Shown here: piece after piece, positions 20,768 through 31,096 of the stretch
Layout of the letters: each line of letters starts with the position of its first letter
Numbering within the stretch: position 1 is the stretch's first letter
Assembly (NCBI GenBank): GCA_964017065.1
Contig: OZ024791.1
Coordinates: 1,672,430-1,736,429 of the forward strand
Length of the DNA stretch: 64,000 nt
Origin: Haliclona indistincta
Lineage: Eukaryota; Porifera; Demospongiae; Haplosclerida; Chalinidae
Reading direction: 5' to 3'
Translations under genes and position numbers: made by a program
Notes under the pieces: generated by a model
What the model saw: only the letters and a program-made list of their open reading frames with translations
Told to the model about the DNA's origin: nothing
Database searches by the model: none

Positions 20768-23700
20768 TCATTGTTGATGGCTTATTTTCATCAAGGCACT
20801 CTCTAGTTGTTGTTTAGTGCAGGGTTCTTCTGAGCTCCTCAGCCATGCTATCAACATCTCTCTCTTGCAGTCCTCAACTCGCTCCCTCTCCTCTATCTTT
20901 ATCTTCTTCAATGTAGCAGTTTCTACTCCCAAGAACACTCCAAGATTAAACCACTGAACAACAGACTCTAGAGCTACCATCAAATAACGCAAGTGACTGT
21001 CTGCATCTACAAGAAAACATGAGTTTAAAGAACTTGTATTCATATTTTTAAGTGTATAGTTTCTTACCAAATGGTCCATCAGAAAGTGTAGATAGATCAA
21101 CTTTTTTATCTACAAATTAACATAATAATGAATGAATTCTTGCATCATGGAAGTTACCTGGAATGCTCGAATGAGTTACAGTAATGTACTGTGGGCATTG
21201 GGTGATTTCTCCATCAGGTTTTTGGATAAGTAACTTGCCTTCAAGATTAGCAATTTCCTGCAAAGCAAAGTACAGTTATACAATGAATATCACACTTTTC
21301 ATACTCACAATGGGGTTTCTTCCTGAAAATATGCTCAATTCATCAATGCATTTCCTCAGACAAGAGTAGCTCTGTAGCTCTAACTGAGGTAACTGACATC
21401 TAGTCTTGACCTCATCAAGAAGACTCTGAGAGACAAGCTCATCAGCTTTGCTGCTGTCCATCAGTTCACACACAGAGGAGGGACTCAACTGATAGTATGG
21501 CTCAAATGATAATATTTCTTGAGTAGGAAGATCACTACTAATGCCAGTACTGTTGAGAATGTATGGAGTGCGAAGAAGCATTAATTTAGCAATGTTTTCA
21601 ATAGGTAAAAAACCATTGTCAGTAAGACAGATGTCATTAGCTGGCCAGTTTCTTAGTAAATTATGACAGATCAGATATTCATCTGTCTCCACGTTTGAGC
21701 AGAATTCCTGCTGCAGGTCCAGTATTAGTCTAATCACTGCACTGCGATGCTTACTACACTCCACTAGTCTACTGCCTGACTTGTGAGAGCTCAGTACCAC
21801 TACACGATTGTGGTCAATTAACTCTACTACAGTTCTGATCCCTTCTTCATTGTCCCAAAATATGCCATTTGTCCAGACACTGCATCTTCTTTGATTGAGA
21901 GGAGGTGGTATTGATGATTCACAAGCCAGAGGGAAAGTATAAGCTAGACGAAGAAGAAGAACATGAAGAAATCGACTAGTGAAGAAATGATATTCTGGAT
22001 CTACACAACACAAACACCAGCCAAAACTAAAGTTCTCTTCCTTAGGCAAAATGCATGGTCGATTTGGTTGATCTTGTTGACGAGTACCAAGCAAAGAAGG
22101 AAAGAATAGAAACAACTTATCTACATCACCAGGTGAGGATAGTTCAATGCTCTGAAGATTTGTTGTAATTCCAGACAGGTTAACACGATGGCAGAGTTCA
22201 AGAGTTTGCAAAAAGCCAACAAGCATCTCAAGATTGTACTGTGGGAAGATCTTCTTAAGACTGGAAGATTGAATGATTCCAGTATTACTTACAATTTTTA
22301 AATGCTGTGGAAAGTGTTTTGGAGCAAACAGAACTCCATCAATAGTTTTCAGTAAACTTACAGTGTCTACCACAATCCAGCTTTTCTCTATTTGATGCTG
22401 ATTCTTGAGAAATATAATTATGCCTTTGTCATTAAGTGCAGTAAGAAGCTCATTAACCAATTGTGATGGAATGGGAGAATCCTTACGACTTAATTGAGAG
22501 ACTAGTTCTTGAAGTGTACAAACTGACATTTCTAGTTTTGATTGAAGGAAAGCGTATAGTAAGTGACAGTAGTAGCTCAATGATGGTGCTCTAGCAACTA
22601 TAACCTGCTGACTCTTATGCAGAAGAGAAATAAACTCTCGAGTACCAGCAGTATCAATCCTACGACAATCCACAGTAACAAATCCAATGAACTCTTGTCT
22701 CTTTACTCTTCTCTGAACTAAACTAGTAAAGAGAGTCAATTTGCCTTGTAGTTGCTCCTTGCTAAGCAGGTCAGCATGACTACCAACAACTATTAAACAT
22801 GATCTATTAATAGTTTTGCTGGTAGCACTATCAATAAAGTTGAGCCAATAGTGGAGTTGTTGTTTTATTTCATCATCTGAGTTGCTGAGGTCTATTACAT
22901 TGATGAATGTGGCAGGTGACTGCTGCATCACAGTCTCCATGATAGCAGAGTGACTGGAATGGTATTCTGCTTGTCCTGCTAAATCAAAGAGTGTCATCTT
23001 GCCAACTTCCCAGCTCTCTACATGAGATGGTACTATACCAGCTGTATGGCCCTCTACTCGTTGAACATTGCCAAATCTTAACCGATTTAAACGCGTAGTA
23101 GATCGTTCAGTGATGACTTTAATAAAAGTGGTCTTGCCAGCACCACTGTTACCAATAAGAGCTGTTTTACCATAAGTATGAATTGGAAAGAGTTTTGTTG
23201 ATGCTACGAATGGCTGAAACAACTTTAACATATAATAGCGATTTTTTAATTGGCCAGCCTTCTCAATACAGGTATTCCCTGACTTGTCTTTAGCCATTAT
23301 GTCAATGCGTCCATTATGTAACAACCATCGAACAATATCAATGTGACCGTTATAGCTAGCTATATGTAATATTGTCCTTTTGAATTGATCAACAATTACT
23401 GGATCACAGTGTTGTTCAGTGATGAAGTATTTCGTAGCACTCAAGTGACCACCATGGCAAGCAATGTGTATTGGAAGATCACCATTATTGTCTACTGTGT
23501 TTGGATCACAACCTTGCTCTGTGATTAGGTATTTGATAATGTCCATGTGACCACCATCAGAAGCATTATGTAGAGGAGTTCGTCCATATTGACCTCGACA
23601 TTTTGGGTCACAGTGTTTTTCAGTGATGAAGTATTTCGTAGCACTCAAGTGACCACCAAGGCAAGCAATGTGTATTGGAAGATCACCATTATTGTCTAGT

Positions 23701-25646
23701 GTGTTTGGATCACAACCTTGCTCTGTGATTAGATATTTGATAATGTTCATGTGACCACCTTGAGAAGCATTATGTAGAGGAGTTCGTCCACATTGACCTC
23801 GACATGTTGGCTCACAGTGTTGTTCAATGATGAAGTATTTCGTAACACTCAAGTGACCACCAAGGCAAGCAATGTGTATTGGATGATTACCATTATTGTC
23901 TAGTGTGTTTGGATCACAACCTTGCTCTGTGATTAGGTATTTGATAATGTCCATGTGACCACCATCAGAAGCTGTAAGTAGAGGAGTTTGTCCATATTGA
24001 CCTCGACATTTAGGGTCACAGTGTTTTTCAGTGATGAAGTATTTCGTAGCACTCAAGTGACCACAAAGGCAAGCAATGTGTATTGGAAGATCACCGTCAT
24101 TGTCTAGTGTGTTTGGATCACAACCTTGCTCTGTGATTAGGTATTTGATAATGTCCATGTGACCACCATCAGAAGCTGTATGTAGAGGAGTTCGTCCATA
24201 TTGACCTCGACATTTTGGGTCACAGTGTTTTTCAGTGATGAAGTATTTCGTAGCACTCAAGTGACCACGAAGGCAAGCAATGTGTATTGGAATATCACCA
24301 TTATTGTCTAGTGTGTTTGGATCACAACCTTGCTCTGTGATTAGGTATTTGATAATGTCCATGTGACCACCATCAGAAGCTGTATGTAGAGGAGTTCGTC
24401 CATATTGACCTCGACATTTTGGGTCACAGTGTTTTTCAGTGATGAAGTATTTCGTAGCACTCAAGTGACCACGAAGGCAAGCAATGTGTATTGGAAGATC
24501 ACCATTATTGTCTACTGTGTTTGGATCACAACTTTGCTCTGTGATTAGGTATTTGATAATGTCCATGTGACCACCATCAGAAGCTTTATGTAGAGGAGTT
24601 CGTCCATATCGACCTCGACATGTTGGGTCACAGTGTTGTTCAGTGATGAAGTATTTCGTAGCACTCAAGTGACCACCAAGGCAAGCAATGTGTATTGGAA
24701 GATCACCGTCATTGTCTAGTGTGTTTGGATCACAACCTTGCTCTGTGATTAGGTATTTGATAATGTCCATGTGACCACCATCAGAAGCTTTATGTAGAGG
24801 AGTTCGTCCATATCGACCTCGACATGTTGGGTCACAGTGTTGTTCAGTGATGAAGTATTTCGTAGCACTCAAGTGACCACAAAGGCAAGCAATGTGTATT
24901 GGAAGATCACCGTCATTGTCTAGTGTGTTTGGATCACAACCTTGCTCTGTGATTAGGTATTTGATAATGTCCATGTGACCACCATCAGAAGCTGTATGTA
25001 GAGGAGTTCGTCCATATTGACCTCGACATTTTGGGTCACAGTGTTTTTCAGTGATGAAGTATTTCGTAGCACTCAAGTGACCACCAAGGCAAGCAATGTG
25101 TATTGGAAGATCACTGTCATTGTCTAGTGTGTTTGGATCACAACCTTGCTCTGTGATTAGGTATTTGATAATGTCCATGTGACCACCATCAGAAGCTTTA
25201 TGTAGAGGAGTTCGTCCATATTGACCTCGACATGTTGGATCACAGTGTTGTTCAGTGATGAAGTATTTCGTAGCATTTAAGTGACCATTGAGGCAAGCAA
25301 AGTGCAACGGAAGGTTACCAGTGCTTTCTGGAGTATGTGGGTCATATTTTAGCTCTGTAATAAGATATGCTATCACTGGTACACTATCTCTAGTAGCAGC
25401 ATAGTGTAATGGAGTGTAACCATTACTGTCATGCTTACTGAAGATTTTTAAAGTCTTTATAATGTCCAACCAGCCATGATAAGCTGCCAGGTGTAGCAGT
25501 GATACATTAGTCCTCAGTTCTCCAAATATCTTGACCTCAGTGGTGAGAGCTGCTGGGTCTTGTAACTGTGGTAGTAGCTGGATTGCCACATCATGACTAC
25601 ATTGCTTGAATGCTGTCACACACTGTTCCTCCAAAGATGCTGCCAT
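20768..25646 (-). CDS. Gene C: giant ankyrin-Roc-COR protein with a divergent Death domain
   Basis: Exons are 25646-21309, 21257-21158, 21109-21068 and 21006-20768, all GT-AG with compatible phases, giving about 1572 residues. It carries about 23 ankyrin units. Eighteen of these form nine nearly identical 68-residue (204-bp) double modules at about 23390-25290. Roc motifs are GNSGAGKTT near 832, DLAGQ near 888 and GSHAD near 955; a COR-like region follows. The last exon encodes a Death-like fold (W-x-LGVFLGVETATLKKI..., then IAWLRSSEEP...LESALMKI) unrelated in sequence to that of B, D and E, although the exon boundary phase is the same. The cap and promoter match gene B. No frame break is seen, so it is probably functional. 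A likely role is a cytosolic GTPase adaptor in death or immune signalling (inference). Confidence 0.9.
23390..25290 (-). repeat. Nine tandem 204-bp double-ankyrin modules in gene C
   Basis: Each module encodes GRTPLHxASDGGHMDIIKYL plus GDLPIHIACLxGHLSATKYF. Modules fall into two linked types: EQHCDPTC followed by PLHK, and EKHCDPKC followed by PLHT. Near-identity at the DNA level indicates recent tandem expansion or gene conversion. Confidence 0.9.
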
Positions 25647-25847
25647 ACGTATGTTAACTTCAGGGTGTGGCAGCTTCTACACATGATAGCTTATTGGCTA
25701 TGTATATCTCAATGTCAATGGTATTCACAAAGGGCGTCAACTAAATTAAGTTTGTCATAGCAACAATTCATGAATAGAGTTGAGTTTTCTAACTGAGATA
25801 GGCGTATATTTACTAGACGAATAAAATTTAGTAAAGCATTTGTCCTC
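25647..25847 (-). promoter_or_regulatory. 5' flank of gene C, shared with gene B
   Basis: This is the near-identical counterpart of the gene B flank. Conservation over about 200 bp with small indels marks the extent of the duplicated upstream region. No individual site is assigned. Confidence 0.45.
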
Positions 25848-26165
25848 CATAGTGTAGAGGAGTATGTCCATATTGATCTTGACACATTGGGTCTGTGTTG
25901 CATTCAAGTGACCAGTGCAGCAAGCATTGTGTATTTGAAAACATCTGGAGTTGTTGGGTCATATATCACAGGTTATCACTCGAACACCATTGCATAGTGT
26001 AGCCATTGCTGTCATGTTCACTGGCGGTTTTAAACATCCAATCAGCCATGATAAGCTGCCAGGTGTAGTAGTGATACATTAGTCCTCAGTTGACCAAATA
26101 GCTAGATTGTGTTATGATGAATGTTGTTACACAATGCTGTGCTTCATCCTTGGATACGGTCATAT
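25848..26165 (-). pseudogene. Decayed N-terminal Roco-family fragment upstream of gene C
   Basis: Ankyrin pieces (CCTCCATAGTGTAGAGGAGT at 25842-25861 and beyond) and the N-terminal cap near 26120-26165 are recognisable on the minus strand, with large deletions. It is homologous to the fragment upstream of gene B. Confidence 0.65.
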
Positions 26166-26565
26166 TGATCATGTAGACACTGACATGAACAAATAATAAT
26201 ATTTATTAAACAAGACTACTTGTTTCAGTAACATCACTAACTAATATTATTGGGAAGAATACTGTTTAGTACTGCATATTATTCAGCTATTTTGATATTG
26301 ACTCAAATTCACATCAAAAACACCTGCATAGTAAGCTCACAAAGACCAAAAATTGTTACATGATGCTGTTTGCATGATGTTAAAAGCCATCAACACCACT
26401 ATGCATCACTTGGGTGTACAGGTACTGAAGTCAGCATCTTATGACTATATTCATGTAACTCTCAGTCTATGAATACTCTACAATAACATCTGTAAGTTGT
26501 GTACAGAGAGAAGAGAAGTCTAATAAATATTATTAGTTGTTCATGTCAATGTGTACATAATCAAT
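26166..26565. other. Spacer inside an inverted duplication
   Basis: This separates inverse copies of the same fragment (26104-26220 on the minus strand, 26515-26640 on the plus strand). No gene is seen. Confidence 0.45.
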
Positions 26566-26705
26566 ATGACCGTATCCAAAGATGAAGCACAGCATTGTGT
26601 AACAACATTAAAAGAAGTCAATCATAACAGAGCAATCCAGCTGTTACCATGATTCAAAGAGCTAGCAGCTCTCACCACTGAGTTAAAGATATTTGGCAAA
26701 CTGAG
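26566..26705 (+). pseudogene. Inverted N-terminal Roco-family fragment
   Basis: The plus strand reads an N-terminal cap (MTVSKDEAQHCVTTLKEVNH...) with an in-frame TGA after the QLLP motif, then resumes with a KELAALTTELKIFGKL-like stretch. It is the only family fragment on the plus strand and is the inverse copy of 26104-26165. Confidence 0.7.
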
Positions 26706-27779
26706 GCCCCTGGTTATGTTAGTTAATTGGTAATGTTATTGGATATTATTGCAATTACATCATTGTATCAGTATTTTATAAACTCATGTAGTAACAAAGC
26801 AAGCACATAGCACATATATTAGTAGTTCACTCTATAGACCACTCCCCCTCACCACACCCTCTCTACGCTGAGGTGAGAGACAGCTGGTGAGTGTAGTCAT
26901 ATTCGATAGTCGGCATAACTGCTTGAACAAACTTGAGAAACACCAGTAGATAACTGAGGAGGAGTCAAGAATACTAACAATGGTCACTATCTAGTGCTAT
27001 CTTTATATTTGAGGATACGAATGTACTTCTAGTTCTCTACCGTCCTCCTCCATCATAGTCATCACCTTCTTCATCAGTTCAGCATGTCTGGACAACAAGA
27101 ATATAGTGAGCAGCTATTTCTCGTGTTTAATGTCTTACCTGCAAGGATGTACAGAGGCACGAGGTGGAGGGGGAAGGTGAGGATGCTGATCCACAGTGAC
27201 TGAGATGATCCTGACTAATGTCCTCATACATCTCCTCTTCAGCTAGTGGCTTACCAGTCTGGAGACAACACATGCAGAGGTAATAAAATAACATACAACT
27301 AGGAGATTGATACAGGAAGGAACACATAACAACTAAACAAAACAAGATAGTGTATTTGTGAACTGTAACATTTCAACGAGGTAGACAGGGCAAGCTTCAA
27401 ATCACGGTTTTTAAAAATCTCCATAGATGCCTCCCAGTTCCAGCCAATACAAAACTGATGCATGAATACTTTCTACTATCACTAGTCTATCTTTAGGAAC
27501 ACGCCCATCATGTGTGGATTTGAATTAAATGCGAGGGAGTGTCACGTTCCTGTCTTGATACCGTACTCACTCTTATTATGGAAGCCCACAGCGGCTACAG
27601 TAGACTAGCACCTTACCTCACTATATCCAAACAACCAGAGTCGTGGTGTACGATAGAAGTTATCATAAGTGATGTTGAGATCATAGGTCCGTGTGTTTAG
27701 TACCTCACCATCACCAGCTCCACTGGACTTACTCTGGACAGCAGCTGGTGGAGGGACTACCAGAGCAGCCTACAGTATG

Positions 27780-27840
27780 ATAACTATCTCCCTCCCTCCC
27801 TCTCTCTCTCTCACTCCCTCCCTCTCTCCTCCTCTCATCA
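27780..27840. repeat. CT-rich low-complexity tract in an ATG3 intron
   Basis: TCCCTCCCTC/TCTCTCTC repeats act as a long polypyrimidine tract (on the plus strand). The copy 2 counterpart at 62225-62300 is longer. Confidence 0.9.
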
Positions 27841-28039
27841 CTCACGGGATCATCGTCCTCTGCATACTCCTCAATATCCATGGGTGGTTCATCGTCTGAA
27901 TCATCATCATCATCATCATTAGTAGCTCTACCAACTAGCGCCATGTCCTCTGATGTGGATGATGTGGCTGCTACTGCTGGGTTATCACCTTCTAGTGTCA
28001 TATCACCCACTACCTCAGCAGCAATATCTGAAGGAAGAG

Positions 28040-28185
28040 AGTGTGGAGGTGACTATGGTGATAGTAGTGATGGTGATTATGGTGATAGTAGTGATGGTGA
28101 TTATGGTGATAGTAGTGAGGGTAATAGTAGTGATGGTGATAATAGTGATGGTGATAGTAGTGAGGGTGATAGTAGTGATGGTATT
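28040..28185. repeat. GGTGATAGTAGT-type minisatellite in an ATG3 copy 1 intron
   Basis: Units of 9-18 bp built from GGTGAT, AGTAGT and TATGGTGAT repeat about a dozen times. Copy 2 retains only two or three units near 62520-62550, so the array changed after duplication. Confidence 0.9.
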
Positions 28186-29429
28186 ATTCTTAGGCGCGTT
28201 CAAGTGGATCGAATCCGCATTCAATCCAGTTCGTCAGCATTCACATGAATCTGCTTGAAATCAATGCGAATCAAATGTGCATTGTGTTCTGGAGGTAGAT
28301 TGAAAGTGAATTGGAAGCGAATTGAGACTGTGCGTGGGTGTACGCCGTCGCAAGTAGACAAAAGATGCTTGGCAGACTAGTAAACCTTCGTAATGGACAT
28401 TTGAAGCATCGTTGAAGGCTAGGAAGAGCGCAATTCACATCCAATCCACTACATGTGAATGCTCGTGATGCGCATTGAAATTGCTTCCAATTTGCAATGG
28501 CAGTTTTTGGGATACAATGCGCATCATTCCATGTGAACGTGCCTTAACTCACGGACGTTATGGTGTGTGTCAACCCATCCTTCATCATCATCTTTGTCTA
28601 GTTGGATCACCTTCTCATTCTCAGGTATCACAGCCATTTGATGACATCTTCGATAACATGGCACTACAGCAAGTAACACATGACATTATGATTGATAATA
28701 AACAGTATTTCAAAAATTATCACAATTCATAATCTCAGGTGTATGTGTGAGTTAGTAAACAATTATTGAAGCAATGTTTGATACATCTTAACAGACAATT
28801 TTGATGAACACAGCCTACAAACCTAGACACATGTTATGTGAATCCACCATTGTATACTACAGTGAGATAAGCCACATTGTAGCTAGTTCACTTTCTGCAG
28901 ACTAACCAACATAAGCTAACAGACAGGTACTTCATAATCTGAATTCAATGAATCAAACAGCTTTCTTTAGTGAACAGTACAGGGCTGATAGAATTAACAA
29001 GGAACGGCTGTATCATAATTATAGGTAAATACGCTTGCTTAGCAGACCAATACTGAGCATAGGACAACATCTCACTTTCATGTGCTAGATCTATGCTGTC
29101 ACAGCTGCCTTGATACACATGGTCAAGGAATCAACACACTAATGCTAAGCTATGCAGTCTGCTTGGTTCACAATAGTGCAACACTTAAGCTATGTGGTTC
29201 CAGTCTCGGTAACATGTGTTATTTCCAGCTCACCATTTATAGTGACCAGAAACTGCTTGTCCGGGGGAAGGTAAGCCTTGCGGCATGATGCATCACCACT
29301 CTCCCTGCAGCGAGGCAGTACACACAACAATCAAGGTTTGATTACTTCTTGGGAAATGCACATAACAATAATAACGAGAACTTTGATTGAATCAAATTAA
29401 GTTTTGAGTGTTAACAGTAGAAACATACC

Positions 29430-29520
29430 ATAGGGATGGTTACTATGGTTACCATAGGGATGGGTACTATGGTTACAATAGGGCTGGTTATTATGGTTAC
29501 CATAGGGATGGTTACTTTCA
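29430..29520. repeat. ACCATAGGGATGGTTACT tandem repeat
   Basis: Four to five imperfect units of 24-27 bp in an ATG3 copy 1 intron. No function is suggested. Confidence 0.85.
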
Positions 29521-29769
29521 GGTGTAAATATATTTCGCAAACAGAACAAAGCACGAAAATAAAGCTCACGATGCTATCTCCCTATAATGGAGCTAGAAGG
29601 ACACAACCACACACACACAAACACAATACCATGCACAAGTCTCAGCTCATGCTTCAGAAGACACACAAAACGATCAAATTTTATTGCTACGCTCGAAAGC
29701 AGCACATGCTCAAGCATGCAGTAACTAACCAGTGCCATGTGGGACAATGATATACCAGATAATCACCGG

Positions 29770-30344
29770 CTGATACAAACTGTAGAAGTGAAAGAATACG
29801 AGTCAAACAGCAAACAAAAAGTAAATATAAATATAATGGAACCCCAGTTACTGTGGTCACCCCTGAATAAGGTCACACACTATAATGTGGGCACTGTATG
29901 TAATCCCAAATTGATACCTAAAATAATGTTTTTCTTGCAATATATGCTCTCTGTTGCTGACTGTCACACATTCTCAGAATAACGTTTCGATTCATATCAT
30001 CACAAAATGTTTCCCAGTTTCTGTTAGTTTTGCAGAAGAGTTCAGATAAACAAATCATGTGCAGTATACGATATAACCATCAGCTATTATATGTAACAAC
30101 CCCAACATCAGAACACAATGCTACAATAGAGAGATTCAGTTTATTACCAGTACAAGTAACGTGCACACTTATCATATAAAGATTACATGAGCGCTACAAA
30201 CAGTGGGCTGGGCTGCCACACCCACCAGATGTAGCTTGATGTCTGCTCTACATGCTCGACTTTTTGGAACGCCGACATGAGCTGTCCTTTGTCACACACA
30301 CACACAACACACACACACACACACACACACTCACACGCTAACTC
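29770..30344. other. Region between ATG3 copy 1 and the DNAAF3 fragment
   Basis: It should hold the missing 5' exons of ATG3, but none is recognisable. It ends in a (CA)n tract at about 30293-30332, which corresponds to the microsatellite in intron 4 of the full DNAAF3 gene. Confidence 0.45.
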
Positions 30345-30799
30345 ACTTGATGAGTTCGGTTGATTTCTCTCTCAAGTAGTGAATGGTCTGTGGTCTGACT
30401 AGTGAGTTACCATACAGCTCTAGATACAGCTCCACCTTCTCTGAGGACACCAGCTAGCTACACCATGATGAGGGACACAGTATCATTACCTCTCAGACCA
30501 TGAGATGGGTCAGTAAGGAGACCCAGGAAGAGAATGTGTCTAGCCATCACCTCCAGTGAGCTCTCAATGATATAAAACTACAGATACTAGTGGTTAGTAT
30601 AACACAGTCTGTAAGCTCACGTGCAGTTTAGTAGAATCAGCAGCTGAGGCAACGGACTGGAGTACGTGTCTGATATCCCCGCACCCAACCACTACTAACC
30701 ACCAATAGGATCCTGTGGCGGGATAACACTCAGCAAGTCTAACGGTGGACTGAGCCCCCACCAACTGACAGAGCCATAGCCTTCTGCTGTTCCCGCCAT
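30345..30799 (-). pseudogene. Truncated DNAAF3 copy: exons 1-4 only
   Basis: Exon 4 (LYLELYGNSLVRPQTIHYL), exon 3 (FYIIESSLEVMARHILF) and exon 1 (GSVSWWGLSPPLDLL) are present in order on the minus strand. About 60 bp are missing across intron 1 and the start of exon 2, relative to 41700-41770. Exons 5 onward are absent; homology stops at the (CA)n tract. No functional product is possible. Confidence 0.85.
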
Positions 30800-31096
30800 C
30801 ACAACCACGATTTTAACCCTCTACTTACATAGTCATATATAATTTGCAGCACATGGGCGGGGCTCATTAACTGCTAAGAAGTGGCAATACAGCGATATGC
30901 AGTTTTTTGTCTTTTTAGGGAGAGATTTAGAGACAAGGCTATAGCCATTTACCACTGACAGTGTTCAGTGTTCTCCAAAATTAACTTTGGCTTGAGTAAA
31001 AAAATTAACAAGAAATGATTATGGATATCATATCATTGGCGCTCGGCAATGATAGGGATGACAGTGAATTATTGTAATATGTTGTGAGACTAGAGT
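30800..31096. other. 3' flank of gene D, duplicated at gene E
   Basis: It is collinear with 41876-42153. Both contain a CATTGGCRCTYGGCAAT-type palindrome next to GATGACAGTGAATTATTG. No gene is seen. Confidence 0.5.

Larger units (their letters stand above)
26863..29769 (-). pseudogene. ATG3: ATG3 copy 1, E2-like autophagy enzyme, frameshifted
   Basis: Minus-strand exons read 29769-29730 (GDYLVYHCPTW), 29304-29234 (KAYLPPDKQFLVTI), 28663-28553 ([10 protein letters not shown], then GWVDTHHN), 28027-27846 (Asp/Glu-rich), 27769-27617 ([20 protein letters not shown]), 27258-27139, 27087-27019 (HAELMKKVM) and 26953-26863 ([17 protein letters not shown], stop). All junctions are GT-AG in matching phase. 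ATG3 transfers LC3/ATG8 to phosphatidylethanolamine in autophagy. The exon 27258-27139 is 120 nt against 128 nt in copy 2. The 8-bp deletion shifts frame upstream of the catalytic HPC cysteine, so no active enzyme can be made unless this is an assembly error. The first exon(s), about 45 residues, were not found between 29770 and 30340. Confidence 0.85.

Noticed and set aside
23390..25290. Regular direct repeats that could suggest a CRISPR array
   Set aside because: The 204-bp units are in-frame ankyrin codons with no spacer structure, in a eukaryotic gene.
27953..28258. Plus-strand frames through the GGTGATAGT minisatellite
   Set aside because: They are antisense to the acidic ATG3 exon and to its intron repeat; no splice or domain support.
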